NCBI GenBank assembly: GCA_002633025.1
Contig: NMRB01000029.1
Coordinates: 489,035 to 553,034 of the forward strand
Length of the DNA: 64,000 nucleotides
Direction of reading: 5' to 3'
Origin: Notospermus geniculatus
Taxonomy: Eukaryota; Nemertea; Pilidiophora; Heteronemertea; Lineidae
Shown: in pieces, positions 13,201-23,818 of the stretch
Layout: the number at the start of each line of letters is the position of its first letter
How positions within the stretch are numbered: position 1 is the stretch's first letter
Program-made: the position numbers and the translations under genes
Notes under the pieces: model-generated
What the model was told of the DNA's origin: nothing
What the model saw: the letters and a program-made list of their open reading frames with translations, nothing else
Database searches by the model: none

Positions 13201-13282
13201 CCTGCCTCGTCTTGGTACTGGTATGCTGATCATAGGCATTGGCAAATCCGTGATTCTGGCTGTCCTCGTTCGTTTTGGTGGG
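10270..13282 (-). CDS. coiled-coil protein, eight exons seen (5' end uncertain)
   Basis: Read on the minus strand, exons are 13282-13023, 12641-12472, 12118-12103, 11859-11664, 11178-11051, 10946-10807, 10619-10563 and 10410-10270. Phases agree at every junction, giving 368 residues plus TAA. The 16-nt third exon (ANLAHG) has its own gtaag donor. The donor of exon 6 (GAG|gtgatc) is the weakest. Exon 1 starts at an acceptor (tttatag) with two codon bases missing, so an upstream exon is expected; otherwise an internal Met is used. The N-terminal 85 residues are Pro/Arg-rich (PPKRTRTARITDLPMP). The rest is charged, heptad-like coiled coil ending QLERSIAETRAKLDSDS. No signal peptide or catalytic motif is visible. 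A centrosomal, kinetochore, ciliary or meiotic scaffold would fit, but I cannot name it. Confidence 0.72.
11395..11532. repeat. second foldback element with hammerhead-like core
   Basis: Same family as 2650-2815: inverted arms around AGTGGGATCTCTAC-type spacer sequence. Both arms keep CTGAGGA and GAAA despite substitutions in the hairpin between them. After GAAA, a short AATTT/AAATT helix is followed by TTC|G, which fits a hammerhead cleavage triplet position. It lies in an intron of the coiled-coil gene. Confidence 0.7.
12154..12389. mobile_element. foldback MITE, about 235 bp
   Basis: Ends CAATAGACTCTATCACTCC and GGAGTGATATAGCCTATTG are imperfect complements. They are followed inward by GCAGCACCTGACGGG / CCCGTCAGGTGCTGC and CAGCGTCACGACGTCCCGT / ACGGGACGTCGTGACGCTG. 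It lies in the intron just upstream, on the - strand, of the microexon. Confidence 0.85.
12808..12939. mobile_element. foldback MITE, 132 bp
   Basis: Inverted arms AGGCTTCCCTTACATAGAAG / CTTCTATGTAAGGGAAGCCT and GTATACGAAAACGCCTGT / ACAGGCGTTTTCGTATAC surround a short spacer. It lies in the first visible intron of the coiled-coil gene. Confidence 0.85.
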
Positions 13283-13862
13283 CTATAAAGACACAGGACG
13301 ACCACCGATTCTTTCAATTCAAAATCAAGACCTATACTGTGCCTGCTGCTACGTAAAATTCCGATGACAAATTTGAGTTTATGTAGATGATGATAACTTT
13401 TCCACAAAAAAACAACTTGTTATTAGGCCCGAGTTAGGGCCTACACCACGGTACCTATAATCGTAGCCTATCTACATGTATAGGCCTAGGCCATAGGCCT
13501 ATGTGTGAACACGGGCACCCCAAACACTGTCAGTGATGATTTGACGCAGTTTCCTGGCGGAAAAACAGGTGTGGTGTGAAGTAGGCCTATCATTCATACC
13601 GGTACTGCCGACTAGGGAATGACCCCTCCTGAGTCCTCGGGCCTGTCGCATACCAGAGTCCAAACCAATTGAGATAGGCCCTAATCCGACCCCCCGTAGA
13701 TCGACCTATAGGCTAGTAGGCCAAGCCGGGACGCGGATTTTTTTCCTACCGGTACTGTAGGCCTATAGGCCTAGATTCCTATAACCAGTACGGCGGTAGG
13801 CCCTATATCCATTACGAAATGAAATTAACGAAGTGAATGGTGGGTTAATGATCGGGTAAGTG
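13283..13862. other. TAGGCCTA-rich non-coding stretch
   Basis: Dense in TAGGCCTA and ATAGGCCT palindromic words, with no credible frame. A promoter or first exon of the minus-strand coiled-coil gene may lie here but none can be defined. Confidence 0.4.
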
Positions 13863-13892
13863 TTAGGGTTAGGGTTAGGGTTAGGGTTAGGG
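13863..13892. repeat. interstitial telomere-type repeat (TTAGGG)5
   Basis: Five perfect TTAGGG units, followed by degenerate TCAGGG, TTAGTG and TTGGGT, then TTAGGATTAGGATTAAG. The unit is the common metazoan telomere repeat. It marks the left edge of a duplicated 1.07-kb block. Confidence 0.9.
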
Positions 13893-14934
13893 TCAGGGTT
13901 AGTGTTGGGTGTAGTAGGATTAGGATTAAGATAAGGATTAGGATTAGCTTTGGCTAGGCCTATATAGGTTAGGAAAAAAAGTTGGACGAAATGGATATAT
14001 CGGTCAGGGAAAAAATTCGCAGCCGGGACAGAGTCAGCCAGCCAAGGCCTATAAGGGGCATGCCTGTCCAATCCTAGGCCCACCGGGCCTTGCCATGATC
14101 ATGATGATTAGTGCATGAGTGAAAGGCAAAAAGGCCCAACCTTTAGCTAGGCCTAGGCCATGTCGCCTGACATCATGACATAGCATAGGCCTTATGGAGT
14201 GCAAAGGCACATATTATGCACCTAGCGCACCACACCCACGACTCCCAAAGCTAGCTAACAAGCATGCACGCACGCAGCAAGCAGGGTGGCCGAGAAGCAA
14301 GGCCACGTCAGTCGTCATGACGTATGCAGTCGGTATTCACGACATTCAATGCAGTTTATCATTTTACGTGTAGGCCTAGGCCTACAGGCTATCACGTGCG
14401 TGGTAGCGGGCTAGGCCTGACCTGCTGAACATGATTGATTCCTGCATGGTCTCCATTTAATCTCTCGCATGTCATGCATGTCGCGCCGAGATCGAGCATG
14501 TCGAGGGACGAACGAAGGAACGGCCCACGCGTGCATGCCACTCATGCCATGGGCGAGGAACACGTGTTCTGTTGTTTCGTTGTCGGACTGTATGTATTTC
14601 CCGCGGTTACGTTATTGCCGGAACGCATCCAGCATAGTTGGAATGGACGTCCGCGGCTGAGTCGGGGCATGGCGAGGTATTTTTGGTCATGGAGGTATCA
14701 TACCTCCATGGTCGGGGCTACGTTATGTACGTTGTAGGCCTAGCACATTCTCCGTACATTTGAGACCACGACCCTTCTCACAACGACCACACGACACATG
14801 ACTCACACGTACCGGTACAAGAAATTGGCCTAGTTTTGCGAGAGGAGTGTAAGTCATCCCCCATACATGAAAATTTACCTTAGGCCTATGGAACCCGTGA
14901 CCTAAACACAAACCACAAATGGGCCAGTTAGGGG
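13863..14934. repeat. direct repeat block, copy 1 (about 1.07 kb)
   Basis: Nearly identical to 15469-16540. The match runs from the TTAGGG tract to GGGCCAGTTA. A diverged relative occupies about 25640-26050, upstream of PAN gene D, and a fragment lies near 21840-21930. The block therefore belongs to the 5' flank of the PAN repeat unit rather than being an independent transposon. No coding frame is convincing. Confidence 0.85.
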
Positions 14935-15468
14935 AAGGTGGGGCATAATGGACCCTGGGGGTAAAATGGAACATTCAAAAATCTCCATGAAGGAGTTGAC
15001 GCAATCTGATGGGGCTTTACTAGATTAAAGTGTCTACCGACCAAGGCACTTCCACAAAATTTCAAAGCTGCTGGTCCAGCACACCTGAATTGAGATACAA
15101 TAGAAAAAAAATCACCCCTCTGATCTTGGGTGATACCAAAAATAGATAAAGACCAAAAATGTACCACTCTCAACGTTGAAAAGCGTAAAATTGGCAGCTG
15201 TCTCCCTAAAAACATGGAAGATCTAATGAAACATGCAGCTAAAAATTTGAACATCATCATACATGTTCAGGTTTGTTGGGAAAACAGTCCACACGATCAT
15301 ACATTTGTCCATGAACAAGATCATAGAAATTTGAACATCATCATACATGTTGGTTGCTGTTCAAGTTTGTTGGGAAAACAGCCTACACAATCAAATATCT
15401 GTCCATGAACATCATCATACAAATGTATGAGGATGTTTTGAACAAATGTATGATCGTGTAGACAGGCC
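14935..15468. other. spacer between the direct repeats
   Basis: About 530 bp absent from the related block at 25.6 kb. Its second half repeats a unit of about 100 bp twice (TTTGAACATCATCATACATG followed by TTTGTTGGGAAAACAG). It looks like an inserted element carrying a short internal tandem repeat. No coding potential is supported. Confidence 0.5.
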
Positions 15469-16540
15469 TTTAGGGTTAGGGTTAGGGTCAGGGTTAGTGT
15501 TGGGTGTAGTAGGATTAGGATTAAGATAAGGATTAGGATTAGCTTTGGCTAGGCCTATATAGGTTAGGAAAAAAAGTTGGACGAAATGGATATATCGGTC
15601 AGGAAAAAAATTCGCAGCCGGGACAGAGTCACCCAGCCAAGGCCTATAAGGGGCATGCCTGTCCAATCCTAGGCCCACCGGGCCTTGCCATGATCATGAT
15701 GATTAGGCCTAGTGCATGAGTGAAAGGCAAAAAGGCCCAACCTTTAGCTAGGCCTAGGCCATGTCGCCTGACATCATGACATAGCATAGGCCTTATGGAG
15801 TGCAAAGGCACATATTATGCACATAGCGCACCACACCCACGACTCCCAAAGCTAGCTAACAAGCATGCACGCAGCAAGCAGGGTGGCCGAGAAGCAGCTT
15901 GGCAAGGCCACGTCAGTCATCATGACGTAGGCCTATCGGTATGCAGTCGGTATTCACGACATTCAATGCAGTTTATCATTTTACGTGTAGGCCTAGGCCT
16001 ACAGGCTATCACGTGCGTGGTAGCGGGCTAGGCCTGACCTGCTGAACATGATTGATTCCTGCATGGTCTCCATTTAATCTCTCGCATGTCGCGCCGAGAT
16101 CGAGCATAGTCGAGGGACGAACGAAGGAACGGCCCACGCGTGCATGCCACATTGTCATGCCATGGGCGAGGAACACGTGTTCTGTTGTTTTGTTGTCGGA
16201 CTGTATGTATTTCCCGCGGTTACGTTATTGCCGGAACGCATCCAGCATAGATGGAATGGACGTCGCGTCCGCGGCTGAGTCGGGGCATGGCGAGGTATTT
16301 TTGGTCATGGAGGTATCATCTCCATGGTCGGGGCTACGTTATGTACGTTGTAGGCCTAGCACATTCTCCGTGCATTTGAGACCACGACCCTTCTCACAAC
16401 GACCACACGACACATGACTCACACGTACCGGTACAAGATTAGTTTTGCGAGAGGAGTGTAAGTCATCCCCCATACATGAAAATTTACCTTAGGCCTATGG
16501 AACCCGTGACCTAAACACAAACCACAAATGGGCCAGTTAC
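15469..16540. repeat. direct repeat block, copy 2 (about 1.07 kb)
   Basis: Same order and near identity as copy 1, with small indels (for example an added GGCCTATC-type insert near 15930 and fewer TTAGGG units). This points to a recent tandem duplication of the upstream flank. Confidence 0.85.
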
Positions 16541-16738
16541 GTGTGCATCGGATTGATGGTTGACGGACTTCTACATTGTCAATCATTTTCATCCAATCTT
16601 TTTCAAAATGGCACCCGTCCAACTGCATAAAACCACCATTTAAATTCGTAATAAGGAAACTCTAGTTCAGAAGGGTTAATTGTTCAATAACACCATGCCC
16701 GCCGTAGGCTACACGGTCAAATTTTATCAATTCGGACC

Positions 16739-16939
16739 GGTGTAACGTTTTTCAGTGAGGCCCGTGTGCCAGTGTGACATTACAATAGATGACGGAATAA
16801 GCGGCGACTTGACAATGAGCGACACAAGAGAAACAGTGCGTCTGTTTCCCATGTGTCGGAACACACTGGGAACAGACGCACTGTTTGTCTGAATGGAACA
16901 ACACAGAAAAAAAACGGCCACACTGAAAAACGTTACACC
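16739..16939. mobile_element. GGTGTAAC-family MITE
   Basis: Terminal inverted repeat GGTGTAACGTTTTTCAGTG / CACTGAAAAACGTTACACC around about 160 bp of non-coding sequence. That interior has its own pairing (ACAGTGCGTCTGTTCC). Relatives are at 26739, 49283, 49456 and 53417. Confidence 0.9.
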
Positions 16940-17010
16940 TGTTCTATTCCCATCACTCTGTGATTGACGAAAAATATTTCATATCCAATTTCCCGCCGTA
17001 CACGATCAAT

Positions 17011-17567
17011 AGCTGTGGTTACACTACATAAATCTCCGTGCTTTCCCCGGGGATTTTGCGGTTACACCTGTAAATCGCCGGGTCTAAATAGACCCGTTTC
17101 TGAAATCCCCGTGCTTATTAGCCCCAGCGATCTCGAAGGGGCAACGCCAGGGCTATTTTAAGCACGGAGATTCTATGTAGTGTAACCGCAAAATCCCCGT
17201 TTGTTTGTTTGTTTGTTTGTTTCACAGGCAGGAGCGGTGGATCCGTATCCTACTCCGCCACTTTGCCCTTCCTCTTACGTGTCTATTTCTAGTTCCACGC
17301 ACCCCGACAGACGGCGATGCAAATTGATGAGTGAAGCGCATGCGTATAGGCTATTTCACGCCTAGACTGGTACCCTGTCTTTATAGATGGCTGAAAATAT
17401 AAAGACAGGAACGGGGCGCCATTTTGAACCATATTGATGACGTAGTACATTCTAATCGCATTTTAAGTAGTGTAACCGCTCGCCGTGTCAACGCCGTGTT
17501 TTTTCTGGTTCGGAAAAACCCCGTGTCTCAAAAACCCCGGGGATTTTGGATAGGTGTAACCACGGCT
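17011..17567. mobile_element. nested foldback element with AGCTGTGGTTACAC ends
   Basis: The outer inverted ends are AGCTGTGGTTACAC and GTGTAACCACGGCT. An inner foldback (ACACTACATAAATCTCCGTGCT, about 17021, with its complement near 17160-17184) lies inside. A TTTG microsatellite at about 17198-17221 follows the inner unit. Probably one element inserted in or recombined with a relative. No coding frame. Confidence 0.7.
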
Positions 17568-17789
17568 AATCTTTTTGGTCAAGTTTTTTTCATCCAACTT
17601 TGAGGGATCGTACGTACAGCGGGCATTACCTTGTTCAGGTCTATACTTTGATTCCAAATAATGCACACAACAGGTCCATTTGTGGCTTGTGGTTTGTGGT
17701 TAGTGGTCAGGTTCCATTGCAAGGTAAAATGTGTACAAATAATATGACTTGGACATTCTGCGAAATCACTTTTTAAAAAGTGTTAAATA

Positions 17790-18215
17790 TCAATTGTCCA
17801 GAAAATGTGGTCGTTTCCAATATTAATCAATCACTGCTGCTGTGTATTGACCCAGTTTGGCCTACAGTCAATCTACTATACCGTGTTCCAAAAAAATAGA
17901 CGATTGATGATTTCGAACGTACAGTTCGTGAAATTCATGGTCCATGCATGTCGGAGACCATGCAAGAGGCCAGAAAGAGACAGCCATACATGCAAAAGAT
18001 TCGCAAACGCAAGTGACTAAATTTATGCATCTCGTACTATGAGATAAATTTGAGTCATAGGCCCTTTGTGCACGGCCCTCAAGAGTGGCTGGAAAACACA
18101 TTTGAATAAGAGTGTAGGCCAAACTGCCAACTTGCGCCCAATCAACTCGCCAATTTTACAAATTGTCCACCGTCTGGCATTTCCATCATTTCGCTGATCT
18201 TCCCATACGACGGTC
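17790..18215 (+). promoter_or_regulatory. conserved 5' flank of PAN gene A
   Basis: This 425-bp flank is conserved upstream of PAN gene D (about 26230-26654) and in relic B (about 22262-22620). Shared words are TTGCTGCTG, TTGACCCAGTT, GACGATTGATGA and GCAAGAGGCCA. Conservation ends at the start codon, so it probably contains the promoter. No clear TATA box was found. Confidence 0.5.
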
Positions 18216-21200
18216 ATGATGGCGAGGAGCAACCTCTTTCCGCTGTTCTTGGTTCTCTTTGTAGTGTCCGCTACCTGGCTTACAGTTGGTGAGTAGGCCT
18301 ACATTAGAGACCTTTCGCACCCGCACGTTTAGGCAACCGACTACATTTAGTTATACGTAACCGTAACCGGTGAAACGGTTTGGTTTTAGTGGTTTCGCAG
18401 AGAGACACGGCTAGTGCCTAAGCCTAAGAACTATCCGTGAAGACCTATAGGTGTTTACGGATATTTCTTAGGTAAGGTGATGTAATGTTTTGACTGTGCT
18501 CGAGTCATACGAGTTCACCGTGAGCCCTACTGCGCTTGTATTGTGTGTGACGTAATTGCAAGTGATCATTAACCGGGGTAGCTTACAAACCGCACTCGCC
18601 TCACGCGTACCGCGCTTGTTACCCGTGAACTGTGGCCGGCTAGTGTGTAGGCCTTCATTTAGTGTCTGTGCACACGTAACAACTGCTCACAAAATGATGA
18701 CGTAAAAGTAAATGTTCAGCAAACCGTTCAGTTGCGAAAGACCCATACTGATCGCACGGCAGTCAATGGAAACTGCCCTTTTTACACGGATTTGATTCAC
18801 AATCCAAAAGCTTAATAAAAGATGATCCAAACAAAACAAACAAAATGTTACACCTGGTATGCACGAGGAATCCTTCTAAAACTTATAACAAAGAACGGCG
18901 ATCACCGTTGGAATGAGGGTTTTGATAAAAATATGTTGCTTTGGCAAGCAGTTTTTCTCTGACGTGTAGTGAAGTCGCTGCGGATAATGTTTTCTATAAC
19001 CGTTTGTGTACACGTCACTAGACCGCAACATTTGATGACCTAAATGTAGTCGGTTGCCTAAACGTGCGGGTGCGAAAGGTCTCTATTCTGGCAAGGGGCC
19101 GTTACCTTTTGACTCAGGCACAATTCCTAAATACAGAACATTGCATCAAGTAGAACCATTGCAAGTAAAATCGTAACTTACATGTATGTGAGCTTGGAAT
19201 GTGCTTGGCTAATAGGCCTAGGCCAAAACTGTATGGGATTCGACCTTTTCAATGAAGAATCCCTCAGAGAGGCCTTTTTGTAAAGTACTCTTTGCAGCCA
19301 AAATGCTCGGATTTTGCGCTAAAATAGGCCTCAAATTTATGGCACCCTTTTGTAACTGTGCATGAATATTGTCATGAATAAAGTGCCAGCGTATTGTTCA
19401 TCGCAGATGCTACTATCCCTGATGCACTTTCGAACGACTGTACCTGGGAAAGAAAATATAACTACAGGAAACCAAACACAGCCGATTTCTTCTACAAGAG
19501 CTACGAAAATGTGAGAAATGAGGCGCGATGCAAGGAGTTGTGCGCTCAGAGGGTCGTCTGTAACTACGCCAACTACAGAAGCAAAGGCGGAAAGTGTCAA
19601 CTTGTCCCTCGCAGGCCTTTTCACAGATCGTTTGTGACGCATGACCAAAAATATGGCACGTGGGTTATGTTCGCGAAGAATTGCCCTCTTGAAGACTGTA
19701 AGTATAGCAAAAATTCATTAGCGAGTGAATGTATCAATCGGTGGCCGGGCCGAGGACTGGGGACGAATCCTCTTGCGGGGCCGTGGACTGGGGACAGATC
19801 TCGCGGGTGTGTGTGGGGGGGGGAGCGCAAAACATTCACATTCAGCCCTCACGAAAACTATGATGAAAACTACAAAGTGGTGACAAATGCAGACGAGTGC
19901 GGAGAGGAGCGAAGTAAAACCGCTGTATGCTTTGGGAGGATGGGCAAATGCCCCTTTTGAACCACCGACATGTAGGACGATGAGTTGCCCTTTCAGGGTA
20001 CTATAATCGGAGCCGAATTGCTATCAAACTTTTTTTTCAAAATAAGGTAAATAAAACATGGTTACTCAATACTGATGAAGGACTGCACACAAAACATCAT
20101 TAGCATCATTTTGTCGTGATTGACAACTTTTCTGAATCTTCCAACAGACTATAATCGTCGTGACGATCCCGAGGAATTGGTGATGTGCCGAATGGAGCGC
20201 ATTGACCAGGCCTTTTAGACACTGCTTACGTCTACCAGACCATACAGTACATGCCCAACATCGAGAACCGAGATGAAGCTGAATGGTGGTGCAGGACGGA
20301 CCCGATGTGCCAAGGAATGTCATACAAGACACTCTACAGCAATCATTTCTGGTTCTTTTACTACAAGTCAGTAAAGAGTACCACAGCGAGCCAAGGCGCC
20401 AACATGCGAGTATCCATAAAGAATTGCCAACCATCCGGTATGTACGGTGGCTGATAAAGGCCATCATATTTTTATTTTTCGTAAGATCATATTTTTATTT
20501 TTCGTAAGTCGGGCGCCCGACTTATATCTCAGGCGCCCGACTTACTAACTCGGGCGCCCGACTTATATCTCGGGCGCCCGACTTATGAAAGAAAATATAT
20601 GATGCCTCTCGTAAGTCGGGCGCCCGAGTTATAAGTCGGGCGCCCGAGTTATAAGTCAGGCGCCCGACTTATAAGTCGGGCGCCCGACTTATAACTCGGG
20701 CGCCTGACTTACTAACTCGGGCGCCCGAGTTATGAAAAAAATAAATAATGACCTTTCGTAAGTCGGGCGCCTGACTTAGTAAGTCGGGCGCCTGAGTTAT
20801 AAGTCGGGCACCTGAGGTAGTAAGTCGGGCGCCCGAGTTATAAGTCGGGCGCCCGACTTACGAAAAATAAAAATATGATGGCCTTTATCAGCCACCGTAG
20901 GTTGTGTCAGTCTGATATTTTGATGGGCCCATTTTCAGTATCCGAAAAAAATCTTATATATATTCAATATTTGTGCAAAACGCTTGGCATATCCTGTTCC
21001 CTGCATGCCAACTGATGGGAGTCGACGAGCTGGATAGCCCATGATGAGAGTGTCAATGTCATCGTAGTCGGGTGGATCGTCAAAAGCAGGCCTCGTCGGT
21101 ATAGACCCTACGTTCCCTCTGCCAAAGGCATTCAATGCCAAAGGGTCACATAGAAACTACATGTACATGTATTGTCATTGTGTGTCTTTCCATTCCAGGA

Positions 21201-21470
21201 TCAGAATGCCTGTACACGAGTTACAAGAATAAGGTGCTAACAGGACAACCATACCAGACGATCCAGCGGCCAATTTACCTTACTATGTTTGAGTGTGAAC
21301 AGAGATGCGAGGGAAATTCATCGTGCTACGCAGCCGTGGCTACCGAAGGGAGCTGGAGACGTGGAGGGCGTGACTGCAAACTCTACGCCAAGGACCAGAT
21401 TGGGCAGATGACTCCTTACCCCAGAAGATATAGATATTCGAAAACCTGGTTGAAGAACTATTGCGCCTAG
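18216..21470 (+). CDS. PAN gene A: secreted three-domain PAN/apple-like protein, frameshifted in exon 3
   Basis: Exons 18216-18288, 19407-19697, 20148-20437 and 21199-21470, all joined in phase 1. Exon 1 encodes a signal peptide (MMARSNLFPLFLVLFVVSA). Exons 2-4 each encode one Cys-rich domain of about 95 aa. Domain 1 has NDC, CKELC, VVC, KC, NCP and EDC. Domain 2 has WWC, DPMCQGMSY and IKNC. Domain 3 has SEC, CEQRCEGNSSC, RDCKL and KNYC. The Cys spacing and CKELC/CEQRC helices resemble PAN/apple folds, which bind proteins or carbohydrates; the assignment comes from pattern only. Exon 3 has two extra T at about 20213 (GGCCTTTTAGAC, versus GGCCTTAGAC in copies C and D), which creates a TAG. Without them the protein would be 307 aa. 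Either a real pseudogene or an assembly error. Confidence 0.7.
18305..19085. mobile_element. 781-bp non-autonomous TIR element in intron 1 of PAN gene A
   Basis: Terminal inverted repeat of about 45 bp (GAGACCTTTCGCACCCGCAC at the left, complement at the right), flanked by TA on both sides. This is consistent with a Tc1/mariner-type TA target duplication. No transposase frame is visible. It starts 17 bp after the exon 1 donor. Confidence 0.85.
20443..20899. repeat. TIR element packed with GGGCGCCC palindromes (copy 1)
   Basis: Outer inverted repeat of about 43 bp (TACGGTGGCTGATAAAGGCC at the left, complement at the right). The interior is an array of about 20 short units of the form AAGTCGGGCGCCCGACTTAT with GAGTTAT variants, many of them perfect palindromes. 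It begins five bases after the exon 3 splice donor; the unoccupied intron in gene D reads gtatgttttgtg at this point. A near-identical copy is at 24112-24562. Confidence 0.9.
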
Positions 21471-22261
21471 TTACAAAGTGTAAACCAACTGTCAAATTGA
21501 TCAGCTTTGAACACGATCATAGGAGCATGCGTTAGGCCTACCGTAGCCGCCGATTGTGTTTTTTATTCGAAAACGAATACCGGTGTATTGAAAGTGGCAT
21601 GCCATGTGAAATAATCTAATGATGATCCGCTGTGACCATAACACTTTTTTTCATTGTCTAACACTGTATGTCGCTAGCAAACTTTGTCAACTCGTGTTGG
21701 AACAAAAACACGAATCGACGGCTACAGGCTAGGGTAGCTCTCTTGAACGTGGGATCGGACTTAGGTAAGCTTAATACAAATCCCTCATGAACTGTCATCA
21801 GGCCCATTTAGGGCGATGTGGGGACCAAGCTCCATGGTATCCGTGCATTTTTTTGTACATTTGAGACCACGACCCTTCATAAAATGTACCACCTGACTCA
21901 CACACAGAAATTGGCCTGAACAACAGTTTTGTGTCAAAGACACATAGATCAGCTTAGATTCTATTCGCCTTTGTATATTTTACTCATCATTGTACATTTG
22001 CTCTCACGCATTTGTGTACATTGTTACATGTAACTGTGTGATGTAAATTCACGAAACAAATAAATAATAATAATAAAGTTAGCTCGCTAATTATGCAAGA
22101 AAATGACACTATTCTAAACCGGTATCAAGATATTTTAAAAAAACTAACCCAGGACACATACGCATTCATTCAAACAGCCTACGACCTGGCTCTAGTTGGG
22201 ATGACTTCAGGGGTAGACCACTACCGAGCCGTAGGCCCTAAATGAGTTCTACTTTGCCTAG
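21471..22261. other. 3' flank of PAN gene A
   Basis: Non-coding. Words such as CGAATCGACGGCTA, GTAGCTCTCTTGAACGTGGG and ATCAGGCCCATTT recur downstream of every PAN exon 4 and upstream of every receptor. They anchor the repeat-unit alignment. A fragment of the 1.07-kb block lies near 21840-21930. Confidence 0.6.
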
Positions 22262-23119
22262 GTTCATGTAAATGTCAATTGTCCGCAGAAAGTGGCGTTT
22301 CCGATTGATCAATTATTGCTGCTGCGTATTGACCCAGTTACAGTCAATCTACCGTGTTCCCTCAAAATAGACGATTGATGACTTCGAACAGTTCGTGAAA
22401 TTTATGGTCCATGCATGTCGTAGACCATGCAAGAGGCCAAAAAGAGACAACCATGCAAAAGACTCGCAAACAACAAGTGACTAAATATGTACGGTATATA
22501 CATGCATCTCATAGCCCACAACAAACGGCCCTCAAGAGTGGCAGGAAAAAAATTGAATACAATAGGCCAACAACCTGCCAACAAACACCCAATCAACTCA
22601 CCATACAATCTATATACTATAATGGACGGTAGCCATGTTGGATTTTGTTATCAACCTGAGTTGACCTGTTATCTGCTATACCTTTGCTATGTAATGACTG
22701 TACACAGTTACGGTGGACCGGACTCTCTGCCCTATCTCCTCCTTAGTTAGGGCTTGAAGCTTACAAAGAGCGGCCTATGTGTACAGTCAGGAGGAAATAA
22801 TCTAGATTATTTCCTCCTGGCACAGTACAATATGATGAGACTACCCTTACGGTATTTTGGTTTTAAAAGAAGTGCTGGTTTGTATGAAAAAGAGAGAAAA
22901 TCAGATGTGTGGTGACCTGCGCTGCCATCTACAAGAATGGCAGTGACCTACTACGAACAGATACACGGTGGGACGCATGTGAACCTAGCTAGGAGATATG
23001 GAGGGCGCAGCTGCAAACTCTACGCCAAGGACCAGATTGGGCAGATGACTCCTTACCGATACTCCAGAAGATATACATACCGGTATTCGAAAACCTGGTT
23101 GAAGAACTATTGTGCATAG
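22262..23119 (+). pseudogene. PAN relic B: promoter and end of exon 4, middle replaced by an element
   Basis: The PAN 5' flank (22262-22620) runs directly into a repeat element (about 22609-22993). The element then runs into the last 42 codons of exon 4, from GGRSCKLYAKDQIGQ to KNYCA and stop at 23119. Exons 1-3 and the start of exon 4 are missing. The exon 4 tail matches copy D most closely (RYSRRYTYRYSKTW). Confidence 0.8.
22609..22993. mobile_element. dispersed element, orientation 1
   Basis: The same sequence occurs reverse-complemented at about 33030-33413, inside receptor copy R2. It includes TTGACCTGTTATCTGCTATACC, GGTGGACCGGACTCTCTGCC and the GTGGGACGCATGTGAACCTAGC end. A 32-bp palindrome (GGAGGAAATAATC and its complement) sits at about 22785. 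No coding frame. Confidence 0.75.
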
Positions 23120-23439
23120 TTACTACAATGTGTAAACCAACTCTCAAACTGATCAGCTTTTCAATCCGTTCATCAGAGCTACGGTAGGCCTACCCTAGCC
23201 GTCGATTCCTGTTTTTGTTTGACTACGAGTTAAAAAAAGTAGCATGCTTGCATACGAAATAATCTGATTGATGATCTACTGTGACCATATAACACTTTTT
23301 TCATTGTCTAACACTGTAGTATGTTGCCAACAAACTTTCTCAACTCGTGTTGTAACAAAAATAGTAGGCCTAATCTACGGCTAGGTAGCTCTCTGGAACG
23401 TGGGATCGGAGTTGGTACAAAATCCCTCACGAACTACGC

Positions 23440-23790
23440 CATCAGGCCCATTTTAATAGAAGGCTGATATGCGGACCACTGGCCGACAATGAGACACGAT
23501 TTATTTTAATTTGTCAAATTGTGAAATTGTTTTTCCTCTCTGTACAGATTACTTGTACTTGCGTAAATATAGCAACTGACTTTACAGACTGAACAACAAC
23601 CTTAATTCTATGATTGTTTTGATGAAAGCAATAAATAAAACATGCAATACAAGGAAACACGTACATGTATAAATGGAGCAGTGCATTGATACTGTATGCT
23701 TAGAAAATGGTCTTGAAATCACTTGGAAAGAATCCGGTGTCAGGCATACATGTACTTTCATAATTGAGGAACGATAGATTCATCTGACAA
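23440..23790 (+). promoter_or_regulatory. receptor-type promoter fused to PAN exons
   Basis: This stretch matches the R1 and R2 upstream region base for base over most of its length, up to GATTCATCTGACAAAT. It then joins the PAN intron 2 sequence AACAACTTTTCTGAATC. The upstream box reads CAATAAATA instead of CTATAAATA. A second TATAAAT (about 23670) is intact. Confidence 0.8.
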
Positions 23791-23818
23791 ATAACAACTT
23801 TTCTGAATCTTCCAACAG

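Noticed and set aside
13763-14083. Minus-strand frame with a PNPNPNP repeat
   Set aside because: It is the translation of the TTAGGG/TTAGGA repeat tract, duplicated at 15415-15678 with the block. There is no other coding evidence.
14435-16417. Open frames of 60-120 codons in the duplicated 1.07-kb blocks
   Set aside because: Frames are not preserved between the two copies (indels shift them), so selection on a protein is unlikely.
20455-20895. CRISPR-like array
   Set aside because: The regular short palindromic units have no unique spacers and lie inside an inverted-repeat element in an animal intron.
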